A stretch of DNA of 10,165 nt. Origin: Clostridia bacterium (GTDB lineage: Bacteria; Bacillota; Clostridia; UMGS1810). How positions within the stretch are numbered: the first letter of the stretch is position 1; each line of letters opens with the position of its first letter. The notes below the pieces were generated by a model. The model was not told the origin of the DNA, searched no databases, and was given only the letters and a program-made list of their open reading frames with translations. Where the stretch lies: assembly GCA_016293435.1 (NCBI GenBank), contig JAEDEG010000096.1:1-10165 (forward strand). Reading direction: 5' to 3'. Shown here one piece after another: positions 1 to 6,443 of the stretch. Position numbers and translations under genes: made by a program.

Positions 1-75
1 TAACTCAAATTCTCTTTTCGAGAACCTCTCATACTGTTCATTTTTCAAAGTTCAAGCACCCCTCATCGAAAGTGC
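1..75 (-). promoter_or_regulatory. Probable rRNA operon leader (boxA-like), running off the left edge
   Basis: Read on the minus strand, this stretch follows a strong promoter at 82-110. It contains GAACTTTGAAAAATGAAC (complement of 36-53), which resembles the boxA antitermination element of Firmicute rRNA leaders (consensus like TGTTCTTTGAAAAC). A small hairpin follows, TTCTC-GAAAA-GAGAA (10-24). No protein gene is present. The inference is that a 16S rRNA gene, or less likely a tRNA cluster, begins just beyond base 1 on the minus strand. The 16S gene itself is not visible, so this rests on the leader alone. Confidence 0.55.
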
Positions 76-81
76 CTATTT

Positions 82-110
82 ATGATATCACATCATGAGA
101 AAAAAGTCAA
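82..110 (-). promoter_or_regulatory. Strong sigma-A type promoter for the leftward leader
   Basis: On the minus strand there is a -35 box TTGACT (complement of 105-110), a spacer of exactly 17 bases and a -10 box TATCAT (complement of 82-87). Transcription would begin near base 75 and run left off the window. The near-consensus boxes, the A/T tracts upstream and the boxA-like sequence downstream fit a stable-RNA operon promoter. Confidence 0.6.
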
Positions 111-123
111 GAACTTTTTTTAC

Positions 124-177
124 TTTTGACACGATTTTTTTCATTTTTTTAATCACCACCATATATTGGTGTCAAAA
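124..177. repeat. Inverted repeat containing two convergent TTGACA boxes
   Basis: The arms TTTTGACAC (124-132) and GTGTCAAAA (169-177) are perfect 9-base inverted repeats separated by 36 bases. Each arm includes a consensus -35 hexamer, one per strand. The minus-strand box (170-175) has a poor -10 candidate, TTAAAA (complement of 147-152), at 17 bases and could be an upstream tandem promoter for the leftward leader, as is common in rRNA operons. The plus-strand box has only a weak -10 (TTAATC). CACCA/TGGTG also forms a short palindrome at 155-170. The role is uncertain. Confidence 0.3.
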
Positions 178-267
178 TCAATCTACCCCACAATTTGTGA
201 CTGTGCCAAAATGCCATGTTGTAAAAGTGCACAAAAATACTCACTTTTCATACTAAACCGCTTTTTT

Positions 268-311
268 AAAAAACCATTTTCCGCTTTTTGCCCTGTCGGA
301 AAATGTTTTTT
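268..311. terminator. Bidirectional rho-independent terminator
   Basis: The arms CATTTTCCG (275-283) and CGGAAAATG (297-305) form a perfect 9-bp stem around a 13-base loop. On the minus strand the stem is followed by a run of six U (complement of 268-273), 17 bases beyond the stop of the HAD phosphatase gene, so it should end the hslO-HAD transcript. On the plus strand it is followed by six T (306-311), so it could also work in that direction. It insulates the phosphatase gene from the leftward promoter at 82-110. Confidence 0.75.
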
Positions 312-321
312 GCTTTATATA

Positions 322-984
322 TCAATTATCTCTCCCTTTAACCATTTGCAAAATTTCATCAGGAGATGAAACTATTGCGTCAGCCTTAGCTTCTTCAAGC
401 TCGTCTCTCTTTCTGAACCCCCACAAAACACCGATTGTATATATGCCGGCAGAGGTGCCGGTCTGCATATCGACCGATGTATCACCTATATAAATACATT
501 CGTCAGGTGTACACCCCGTTTCAAAAAGAATCTCCTCCAAACCCTCTGTTGACGGTTTGAGCGCTACGCCGTCTCTGCCGCCGTGGGTCAGGTCAATTAA
601 ATCGCCAAGGAAGGTTTTTACAGCCTCATTTGCCGCAAAATCCGGCTTGTTTGACAAAACACAGTTTTTGATATTCATTGTCTTAAGCTCTGTCAAAAGC
701 TCGGGTATGCCGTCGTAAGGCTTAGTAAGATAAGAAACATTTTTGTCATACTCTTTGTTATAAAACTTAAACATCTTGTCAAAAAATTTTTCTTTATCTG
801 CACCTACTCGGTCTATCATACGTTCCACCAGTAATTTTGCTCCGTTTCCCACCAGATATTTGTATTCCTCGGGGTCTATGGTTTCAAAGCCAAACTCGGT
901 TAAGGTTTTGTTGCAGTAATAGCTTATGGTCGGAATTGTGTTTAAGAGAGTACCGTCAAGATCAAATATACACGCCTTAATCAT
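322..984 (-). CDS. HAD-superfamily hydrolase, phosphoglycolate phosphatase-like (Gph/PGP type)
   Basis: A 220-residue cytoplasmic HAD phosphatase of normal family length. Motif I is FDLDGT with nucleophile D8 and acid/base D10. A helical cap follows (about residues 15-85). Motif II is VLSNK (S111), motif III lysine is K143 (LKPS), and motif IV is GDTSVDM with D168 and D172 as Mg2+ ligands. All catalytic residues are present. The family hydrolyses small phosphate monoesters; phosphoglycolate is the usual annotation, but substrate cannot be read from sequence, and pyrophosphatase (PpaX-like) or sugar-phosphatase activity is possible. The start codon overlaps the last 8 bases of the Hsp33 gene, and its ribosome-binding site (GAGGAGGAG) lies inside that gene's end, so the two are translationally coupled. 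The terminator at 268-311 follows. Confidence 0.9.
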   Translation of the reverse strand: MIKACIFDLDGTLLNTIPTISYYCNKTLTEFGFETIDPEEYKYLVGNGAKLLVERMIDRVGADKEKFFDKMFKFYNKEYDKNVSYLTKPYDGIPELLTELKTMNIKNCVLSNKPDFAANEAVKTFLGDLIDLTHGGRDGVALKPSTEGLEEILFETGCTPDECIYIGDTSVDMQTGTSAGIYTIGVLWGFRKRDELEEAKADAIVSSPDEILQMVKGRDN

Positions 985-1906
985 TGATTTTCTCCTCCTC
1001 GTTTATGCTGTCGGCTCTTTTGCTTTCGTGAAGCTCCGAAAGTATCAGGGTAAGCTCATCTTTGTCAAACTCATACTTTTTTGGGCAAAAATGACAGCAT
1101 AGCTCTGCCTTGCCATCCTCCTCGATGATAGAGCGAAGTTCTGCTTCACCGACAGATGAAAGAACGCGCCTTACTCTTTCGCGTGAACAATTGCAATAAT
1201 AACCGACCTCAGACTTTTCGGTAAAATGAAAATCTATGCCCGAAAGTGCAAGGCTCAGAATCTGCTCTATGCTCATGCCCGATTCGAGCATATCGGTAAT
1301 GCTTGTGATATTGTGAATATTTTGCTCCAGCCTGTCAATCGTTTCATCAAGAGCGTCGGGCATAACCTGAATAATTATACCGCCCGAATTTTTCACCGAA
1401 AAATCCCTGTCTACCAGCACACCGAGGCCTACAACGGAGGGCGTCTGTTCGGATGTGGCATAGTAGTTTGCAATATCGTCGCCAACCTCACCGGTAACAA
1501 GAGGTATTTTCCCTATGTAGGGCTCTTTGAGCCCCAGATCTGTGATTACGGTCAAAAATCCATTGGAGCCTATTGCTCCGCCAACATCTAACTTTCCCTT
1601 TTCGTTGAGAGGCAAATCAACATAAGGATTGTCAACATATCCCTTTACCATGCAATCGGAGCCCGACACCGCCAAAACTCTGCCAAGCGGTCCGGAGCCT
1701 GTCATCTGCAGGGTTATCAGGTCTTTGTCGCCTTTTAGCATTGAACCCATCATTGCAGCCGCGGTAAGGAGTCTGCCCAAAGCCGCTGTTGCCACGGGAG
1801 TGGTGTTGTGATATTGACGCGCCTTATTGGCAGTATCTTTGGTAATACAGCCAAAAGCTCTGACACTGCCGTCATTGCTGACTGCTCTTATTAAATAGTC
1901 TTTCAT
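977..1906 (-). CDS. hslO: Hsp33 redox-regulated molecular chaperone
   Basis: Cytoplasmic holdase chaperone activated by oxidative unfolding, 309 residues from the preferred start, typical of the family. The N-terminal substrate-binding domain begins DYLIRAV, with the family's QMTGSGPLG region near residues 67-75. The C-terminal redox switch has the four zinc cysteines in CxC and CxxC pairs (C238, C240, C271, C274). An extra cysteine lies directly before the second pair (C270). The reading frame is open to 1978, but that extension runs through the promoter. The real start is one of two adjacent ATGs (1909 or 1906) behind GGAGG at 1913-1917; the second has the better spacing (6 bases) and gives the usual N-terminus. 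It is first in a two-gene operon with the HAD phosphatase. Confidence 0.95.
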   Translation of the reverse strand: MKDYLIRAVSNDGSVRAFGCITKDTANKARQYHNTTPVATAALGRLLTAAAMMGSMLKGDKDLITLQMTGSGPLGRVLAVSGSDCMVKGYVDNPYVDLPLNEKGKLDVGGAIGSNGFLTVITDLGLKEPYIGKIPLVTGEVGDDIANYYATSEQTPSVVGLGVLVDRDFSVKNSGGIIIQVMPDALDETIDRLEQNIHNITSITDMLESGMSIEQILSLALSGIDFHFTEKSEVGYYCNCSRERVRRVLSSVGEAELRSIIEEDGKAELCCHFCPKKYEFDKDELTLILSELHESKRADSINEEEKIND

Positions 1907-1943
1907 CATATTCCTCCGCAAGTTTAGTTCATCACATTGTACT

Positions 1944-1972
1944 ATATTATAATAAGCAAGAATTTTTGTCAA
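1944..1972 (-). promoter_or_regulatory. Promoter for hslO and the HAD phosphatase
   Basis: On the minus strand there is TTGACA (complement of 1967-1972), 17 bases, then TAATAT (complement of 1944-1949). An overlapping perfect TATAAT (complement of 1946-1951) sits at 15 bases. A second TTGACA lies six bases upstream (complement of 1973-1978). The start site would be about 30 bases upstream of the hslO ATG. It lies inside the longer open frame, which supports the downstream start for hslO. Confidence 0.6.
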
Positions 1973-2016
1973 TGTCAAAAATCAACAATTGAATAACATA
2001 CAGTATTCTGAGAGAA

Positions 2017-2135
2017 AATTCAATAAGCGGCAAAGCCGCGTCATTCAACGTTTTCAGTGGAAGATTGAACTCCCACTGAAAAAATTAAATGTCACCCGCC
2101 GCCTATAGAGGCGGGGACATCTTAATTTAGTTATA
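2017..2135 (+). repeat. Structured repeat, copy A (119 bp), inverted relative to copy B at 6444-6563
   Basis: This block matches the reverse complement of 6444-6563 over its whole length, with one substitution (A at 2061; the partner reads G on this strand) and one base missing from a G run (2113-2116). It folds into three hairpins in order. The first is GCGGC-AAA-GCCGC (2027-2039). The second is a 13-bp stem (2051-2082) with loop ATTGAA, weakened here by the substitution at 2061. The third is a long GC-rich stem (about 2083-2127) around CCGCCTATAGAGGCGG. The ends are not inverted repeats of each other, no target duplication is obvious, and there is no open frame. It may be a non-autonomous mobile repeat or a multi-copy RNA element. 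It lies between the decarboxylase operon and hslO. Confidence 0.85.
2077..2129 (-). terminator. Candidate terminator for the decarboxylase operon, inside repeat copy A
   Basis: Read on the minus strand, the direction of the decarboxylase operon, the GC-rich hairpin of repeat copy A (GATGTCCCCGCC pairing with GGCGGGTGACAT) is followed by TTAATTTTTTC. That is the form of a rho-independent terminator. It lies about 160 bases beyond the oadA stop, and no better terminator is seen nearer. The function is inferred from fold and position only. Confidence 0.4.
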
Positions 2136-2182
2136 TTGTCATATCCATAAAGCTTGGAAGACCAATAATCTTGCTGCATTAA

Positions 2183-2216
2183 TATAGCGCAGCAGCCATA
2201 AAACTGCTACGCTATA
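2183..2216. other. Strong hairpin downstream of oadA
   Basis: The arms 2183-2195 and 2204-2216 pair over 13 positions around an 8-base loop, with one mismatched position that becomes a G-U wobble in the minus-strand RNA. There is no U run on the 3' side in either direction, so it is not a canonical terminator. A second hairpin (AAACGA/TCGTTT, 2242-2259) lies between it and the oadA stop. Both may protect or trim the 3' end of the operon mRNA. Confidence 0.45.
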
Positions 2217-2287
2217 AAAATCTAACATTTTGAAATCACATAAACGACAAAGATCGTTTCCGGCTTTTGAACTGCATATAATCTTTA

Positions 2288-3694
2288 TCAGGACAAATCC
2301 TGAACATAAATTGTTCTTACTTCATCAGAAGAAGCAGCAGGCTCTGCCTTTTTGGGATTATTGCGGTTTTCGAGGAATGCTTTTGCAACCTGGGGGAAGA
2401 GTGCATAGCTGAGCACATCCTCTTCACACTTTGCAAGATCGCCTGCCTCCTTACGGTACTTTTCGAGCTCGGGCTCAAGAAGGTCTGCAGGTCTGCAGGT
2501 GATAACCTCTTCGTCACCGATTGCCTTCTTTCTGACGTCTTCATTTACGGGAGCGGGAAGCCGGCCGTATTCTCCCTTAAGAAGACCTTTTGACTCCTTG
2601 GTAATCATTTTGTATCTTTCACCGGAGAGAACATTGAGCACCGCCTGAGTACCAACAATCTGGCTGGTGGGAGTAACAAGCGGAGGATAACCGAAATCTT
2701 TTCTTACCTTTGGAACTTCGGCAAGCACATCATAATACTTATCCTCCGCATTATTCTGCTTGAGCTGAGAGATAAGATTTGAAAGCATACCTCCGGGAAC
2801 CTGATAAAGAAGTGTGTTGGCATCAACATTGAGCACCTTGGGATCGAGATTTCCGCGGGCTTTGAGCTCATTTGCAACGCCTCTGAAATGCTTTGCGGCA
2901 TCGGAGAGAATGCCAAGATCAAGACCGGTATCTCTTTCGGTGCCTTTTAGAGTTGCAACCAAAGATTCGGTAGAAGGATTGCTTGTACCGTTTGCCATGG
3001 GAGAAAGTGCACAATCTACAATATCCACGCCTGCCTGAGATGCCATAAGGTTTGTCATATCGCCTGTGCCGGCGGTGTTGTGGGTGTGAAGGTGAATCGG
3101 CACGCCAACATTTTCTTTGAGCTTTTTAACAAGGCTGTATGCATCGTAGGGCAAAAGAAGGTTTGCCATATCTTTGATACAGATTGTATCTGCGCCCATC
3201 TTTTCGAGCTGACAAGCAAGCTTAACAAAGTAGTCTTCATTGTGAACGGGACTTGTGGTATAGCTGATTGCTGCTTCACACATACCGCCGTACTGCTTTA
3301 CATATTTTATAGCTGCTTCTAAGTTTCTGGGGTCGTTGAGCGCGTCAAAAACTCTGACAACATCAATACCGTTTTCGATAGATTTTTTACAAAAAGCCTC
3401 TACAACATCGTCTGCATAGTGCTTATAACCAAGGATGTTCTGACCGCGGAATAGCATCTGAAGCTTGGTGTTTGGCATATGCTTCTTTATAATGCGAAGT
3501 CTTTCCCATGGGTCTTCGTTGAGAAATCTCATGCAGGAATCGAATGTTGCACCGCCCCAGCACTCTACAGACCAGTAACCAACCTTATCGAGAGTTTTTA
3601 GAGCGGGAATCATATCCTCAATCTTCATACGTGTTGCTGCCTGAGATTGATGAGCATCTCTCAAAATTGTATCTGTAATATATAACTTTGACAT
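2288..3694 (-). CDS. oadA: Oxaloacetate decarboxylase alpha subunit, carboxyltransferase only (no biotin domain)
   Basis: Transfers the carboxyl group of oxaloacetate to biotin, releasing pyruvate, as the cytoplasmic subunit of the Na+-pumping decarboxylase. The 468 residues comprise the HMGL-like TIM barrel (residues 4 to about 270) and the conserved carboxyltransferase C-terminal domain (about 290-435). The metal site is recognisable: D13 in LRDAHQS, H203 and H205 in HLHTH, and the active-site lysine K174 in IKDMA. Their spacing agrees with the residues D17, K178, H207 and H209 known in Vibrio OadA. The chain ends without the C-terminal biotinyl domain of proteobacterial OadA; biotin sits on the separate protein at 5608-5958. 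One oddity is Asn178 after KDMA, where Gly is usual. It is last in the operon, 99 bases after oadB. Pyruvate carboxylase subunit B is an alternative name, but no biotin carboxylase gene is present and beta and gamma subunits are, which favours decarboxylase. Confidence 0.93.
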   Translation of the reverse strand: MSKLYITDTILRDAHQSQAATRMKIEDMIPALKTLDKVGYWSVECWGGATFDSCMRFLNEDPWERLRIIKKHMPNTKLQMLFRGQNILGYKHYADDVVEAFCKKSIENGIDVVRVFDALNDPRNLEAAIKYVKQYGGMCEAAISYTTSPVHNEDYFVKLACQLEKMGADTICIKDMANLLLPYDAYSLVKKLKENVGVPIHLHTHNTAGTGDMTNLMASQAGVDIVDCALSPMANGTSNPSTESLVATLKGTERDTGLDLGILSDAAKHFRGVANELKARGNLDPKVLNVDANTLLYQVPGGMLSNLISQLKQNNAEDKYYDVLAEVPKVRKDFGYPPLVTPTSQIVGTQAVLNVLSGERYKMITKESKGLLKGEYGRLPAPVNEDVRKKAIGDEEVITCRPADLLEPELEKYRKEAGDLAKCEEDVLSYALFPQVAKAFLENRNNPKKAEPAASSDEVRTIYVQDLS

Positions 3695-3713
3695 AAAATA
3701 ACCGTCCTTTCAT

Positions 3714-3733
3714 ACACGGATTTTGTACCGTGT
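3714..3733 (-). other. Small hairpin in the oadB-oadA gap
   Basis: ACACGG (3714-3719) and CCGTGT (3728-3733) pair around an 8-base loop just upstream of the oadA ribosome-binding site. It has no U tract, so it is unlikely to terminate transcription. It could mark an mRNA processing point or modulate oadA translation. It lies in the only sizeable gap (99 bases) inside the operon. No second promoter was convincing there. Confidence 0.3.
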
Positions 3734-3793
3734 TTGGTTTAGTATTACTCAATGCACTGCCCTCACGGACAGCGCATAAAACTTGCGGACCTA

Positions 3794-5569
3794 TTATTTA
3801 GCAAGCATTGCAATGAGAGCACCGGCAGCGATAGCCGAGCCGATAACACCTGCAACATTGGGCCCCATAGCGTGCATAAGAAGGAAGTTTCCGGGGTTTT
3901 CTTCCTGACCAACCTTTTGAGAAACTCTGGCTGCCATGGGGACTGCCGATACACCGGCAGAGCCGATGAGGGGATTGATTTTGTTTTTGAGAAACAGGTT
4001 CATGAATTTTGCAAGAAGCACTCCGCATGCCGTTGCAACACCAAAAGCTACAACACCCATAACAATAATTTTTATTGTCTGGAGGCTGAGGAAGGTGCCG
4101 GCTGTTGCTGTAGCACCAACAGAAACTCCAAGGAATATTGTAACGATGTTCATAAGCTCATTCTGAACCGTTTTTGAAAGTCTTTCACATACGCCGCTTT
4201 CTTTTAGAAGGTTACCGAGCATAAGGCAGCCAACGAGAGGAGCAGCAGAAGGAACCAAAAGCGCAACAAAGATTGATACAACTATGGGGAATATAATCTT
4301 TTCCTTCTGTGAAACCGGTCGGAGCTCTTTCATCACTATCTGGCGCTCGCTTTTGGTTGTGAGGAGCTTCATGATAGGAGGCTGAATAACAGGAACAAGA
4401 GCCATATAGGAATATGCCGCAACTGCGATGGGTCCTAAAAGGTGGGGAGCAAGCTTTGAGGTAACAAAGATAGCTGTGGGGCCGTCGGCACCGCCGATGA
4501 TACCGATTGATCCGGCTTCTGCCGGAGTAAAGCCAAGATAGTATGCACCAATGTATGTTGCAAAAATGCCAACCTGTGCAGCGGCACCAAGCAAAAGACT
4601 CTTGGGATTTGCAATAAGGGGGCCGAAATCGGTCATTGCACCTACACCCAAAAAGATAAGACAAGGATAAATGCCAAGCTTAACACCAAGATAGAGCACG
4701 TCTATAAGACCCGGGGTGATGGCATTGGCTGCGCCAAAAAGATCCCAATGAACATGACCGCCTTGGAAAAGCTGCTCGTGGAATACTTCAGAACCCATGA
4801 GGTTGGTAAGAAGCATACCGAAAGCTATGGGAAGAAGCAGAAGAGGCTCAAACTTCTTTACAATGGCGAGGTAGAAAAGTATACATGAAATAATAATCAT
4901 GAGCAGCGATTTCCAATCTGTCATCGAAAAGCCGGTCTGCCTGAGAAAATTTTTTATTGCCTCTGCCTTTGATCCTTTGGCGGATGCAAGAATGTTTTCG
5001 AATGTACTTGTTTTTATTTCGTATCCGTTTACCGTGTCAATTGCGGTCATATCTGCGATGTGCTGAATTTCACAGTTGAGTATGGGGGTTGATTTTTTTG
5101 ATTCTTCACTTAAAGCTACTTTGAGTGAAATTTCTTTTTCACCGCCCGCAGAAATATCAGTTGCCTGAACAGCAAAAGAATTGGGATTACCCATTGAACC
5201 GCCCTGAGGATATACCTTTTGTGAGCTTTGCTCTGTTACAAATTCATCCTGAGAATTTGCAAAGGTGAGAATAATGAAAGCTTCTTTAACTTCATAAGCA
5301 GCTTTGTTGGCAACAACGATATCAAGAATGCCTGTCTTGGCATCAATTGATGCGCTTTTTATAACCAAGTCGCTTTCGGCAGGTACAGTCACCTCTGCCG
5401 GGGCTTTATCTGCAGTTTTTGTTTCTGCCTGTGCGGGAGCTTCCTGCACAGCATCCGGCACGGCGGCAGAGTCTGCGGAAGCATCCGGCGCGGCAAAGCA
5501 CACCGACATGCTCATGCAGAGCATCATAATCATAACCATAGCCAGGACAGTGATAATTTTATTTTTCAT
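3794..5569 (-). CDS. oadB: Na+-translocating decarboxylase beta subunit with a secreted N-terminal domain
   Basis: Membrane subunit that decarboxylates carboxybiotin and couples this to Na+ export. The pump portion (about residues 212-591) carries the full family signature: IIGGADGPT (D362), AAYSYMALVP (Y388) and NPLIGSAGVSAVPMAARVS (N532, G536, S541). The relative spacing of D, Y, N, G and S equals that of D203, Y229, N373, G377 and S382 in Klebsiella OadB. The protein is 591 residues, against roughly 370-430 for the classic subunit. The surplus is N-terminal: a signal peptide (about residues 1-27, ending VCFAA), an Ala/Pro/Glu-rich linker (28-63), then a soluble, probably beta-rich domain (about 64-190) before the first pump helix near residue 220. 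The frame is open from a TTG at 5623, but GGAGG at 5580-5584 lies 10 bases before the ATG at 5569, and the signal peptide begins there (MKNK). The gene follows the biotin carrier by 38 bases. Confidence 0.93.
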   Translation of the reverse strand: MKNKIITVLAMVMIMMLCMSMSVCFAAPDASADSAAVPDAVQEAPAQAETKTADKAPAEVTVPAESDLVIKSASIDAKTGILDIVVANKAAYEVKEAFIILTFANSQDEFVTEQSSQKVYPQGGSMGNPNSFAVQATDISAGGEKEISLKVALSEESKKSTPILNCEIQHIADMTAIDTVNGYEIKTSTFENILASAKGSKAEAIKNFLRQTGFSMTDWKSLLMIIISCILFYLAIVKKFEPLLLLPIAFGMLLTNLMGSEVFHEQLFQGGHVHWDLFGAANAITPGLIDVLYLGVKLGIYPCLIFLGVGAMTDFGPLIANPKSLLLGAAAQVGIFATYIGAYYLGFTPAEAGSIGIIGGADGPTAIFVTSKLAPHLLGPIAVAAYSYMALVPVIQPPIMKLLTTKSERQIVMKELRPVSQKEKIIFPIVVSIFVALLVPSAAPLVGCLMLGNLLKESGVCERLSKTVQNELMNIVTIFLGVSVGATATAGTFLSLQTIKIIVMGVVAFGVATACGVLLAKFMNLFLKNKINPLIGSAGVSAVPMAARVSQKVGQEENPGNFLLMHAMGPNVAGVIGSAIAAGALIAMLAK

Positions 5570-5607
5570 TTTATAACGTCCTCCGTCAAGATTTTTGTCC
5601 GATTGAA

Positions 5608-5958
5608 TTATTTTACTGTGCAAAGAACTGTACCGTTAGCAACGGAAGCACCCTTCTGTACACATACGGAGGTGATAACACCGTCATCTGCCGCAATGAT
5701 TTCGTTTTCCATCTTCATAGCTTCGAGAATGAAAAGAACCTGACCTTTTTTAACCGAGTCGCCTTGGTTTACATTGACCGCAAGGATTGTTCCCTGCATG
5801 GGAGCTTTAACCTCTGTGCCTTCGCCGGCAGCTGCAGGTGCGGAAGCAGCGGCGGGAGCGGGAGTCGAAGTCTTTGCCGCTGCAGCTTCTGCATCGTTCA
5901 TGAGCTCAATAGAAATAGCATATTCTGTACCGTTTACAATAACTTTATAGTTTTTCAT
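5608..5958 (-). CDS. Biotin carboxyl carrier protein of the decarboxylase
   Basis: Carries the carboxyl group from the alpha subunit in the cytoplasm to the beta subunit in the membrane. It has 116 residues: a short N-terminal segment (KNYKVIVNGTEY), an Ala/Pro/Thr hinge (about 22-46) that works as a flexible arm, then a biotinyl domain (about 48-116) with the modified lysine K82 in the EAMKMENE motif. This domain is fused to OadA in enterobacteria; a free carrier is the arrangement seen in glutaconyl-CoA and methylmalonyl-CoA decarboxylases and in many Firmicutes. The start ATG follows AGAGAGG. The gene lies 22 bases after the gamma subunit gene and is second in the operon. Modification would need a biotin ligase (BirA) encoded elsewhere. 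Confidence 0.95.
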   Translation of the reverse strand: MKNYKVIVNGTEYAISIELMNDAEAAAAKTSTPAPAAASAPAAAGEGTEVKAPMQGTILAVNVNQGDSVKKGQVLFILEAMKMENEIIAADDGVITSVCVQKGASVANGTVLCTVK

Positions 5959-5980
5959 AATAAATTACCTCTCTCTGTTT

Positions 5981-6253
5981 TTATGCCTTTTTAAATGATA
6001 CAACCTTGATGTTTTTCACATCTGTGCCGAGATCCTCGGCAATAGCGGCGCACACTGCCGCCACCACTTCCTGCTTGTTTTCGATTGCACCGCTGCTTTG
6101 CGGACGTGCAGCGGGTGCGGATGCCACAGCCGGAGCCTCCTTTTCGGGAAAAAGACCGCATACAATACTCATTATTTTACAGATGAATATTATGCAGATA
6201 AGCCCCGCAAACACAGTACCTATCCCTACGGCGCATACAAATGCATTAGACAT
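5981..6253 (-). CDS. oadG: Na+-pump decarboxylase gamma subunit (OadG family)
   Basis: Small membrane subunit that assembles alpha, carrier and beta in this enzyme family. The protein has 90 residues, with one N-terminal transmembrane helix (about residues 4-30) followed by an Ala/Pro-rich linker (about 38-55) and a C-terminal segment (about 57-90, NKQEVVAAVCAAIAEDLG...) that resembles the tail of Firmicute gamma subunits. The frame extends six codons further to a GTG at 6271, but those codons contain the ribosome-binding site GGGAGG, which sits 7 bases before the ATG at 6253, so the shorter form is right. It is the first gene of the operon, and its position supports the family call, since gamma subunits are too short and variable for sequence alone to be decisive. 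Confidence 0.82.
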   Translation of the reverse strand: MSNAFVCAVGIGTVFAGLICIIFICKIMSIVCGLFPEKEAPAVASAPAARPQSSGAIENKQEVVAAVCAAIAEDLGTDVKNIKVVSFKKA

Positions 6254-6381
6254 ACAACAACCTCCCTTCACCGGAAATATTATTTTATGACACCGTTCAA
6301 ATAAACAATGTCCAACTTACGCCATATTTTCTATATTCTATACAGTCCCCTTTTTTCCTTTTTTTTGGCAGAAAAAATTTA

Positions 6382-6393
6382 TTTTCATGAAAA
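6382..6393. promoter_or_regulatory. Perfect 12-base palindrome at the oad start site (candidate operator)
   Basis: TTTTCATGAAAA is a perfect palindrome placed directly downstream of the candidate -10 box of the decarboxylase operon, about where transcription would begin. A repressor site at this position would be effective. AT-rich palindromes arise easily by chance in such DNA, so this is only a candidate. Confidence 0.25.
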
Positions 6394-6420
6394 AGTATAA
6401 TAAACTCTGTTTTTTTTCAA
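6394..6420 (-). promoter_or_regulatory. Candidate promoter of the decarboxylase operon
   Basis: On the minus strand there is TTGAAA (complement of 6415-6420), a 15-base spacer and TATACT (complement of 6394-6399). The spacing is shorter than the usual 17. It would give an untranslated leader of about 130 bases before oadG. No better pair was found between 6254 and 6443, a region that otherwise holds only T- and A-rich runs. Confidence 0.35.
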
Positions 6421-6443
6421 TTTTTTTGGTTGTTTTTTCTTGT

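Noticed and set aside
166..369. Plus-strand open frame of 67 codons near the left edge
   Set aside because: It runs through the bidirectional terminator and the 3' end of the phosphatase gene, has no ribosome-binding site and encodes no recognisable domain.
1907..1978. N-terminal extension of Hsp33 by 24 residues
   Set aside because: The extension covers the promoter boxes and lacks a ribosome-binding site. GGAGG stands directly before the internal ATG pair and the family N-terminus starts there.
2017..2135. CRISPR repeat or tRNA gene in the hairpin-rich block
   Set aside because: There are only two copies, far apart and inverted, with no spacers. The stems do not form a cloverleaf and no CCA-end or T-loop sequence is present.
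2183..2216. Rho-independent terminator after oadA
   Set aside because: The stem is strong, but the U run lies on its 5' side on the minus strand and there is none on the 3' side in either direction.
3752..4664. Open frames on both strands overlapping the oadB gene (including a plus-strand frame of 141 codons)
   Set aside because: They are out-of-frame shadows of oadB, with cysteine- and arginine-rich translations and no start signals, while the oadB frame carries every family motif.
5570..5623. TTG start that would lengthen OadB by 18 residues
   Set aside because: It would place a charged segment before the signal peptide and ignore the GGAGG site located inside it. The ATG at 5569 is the natural start.
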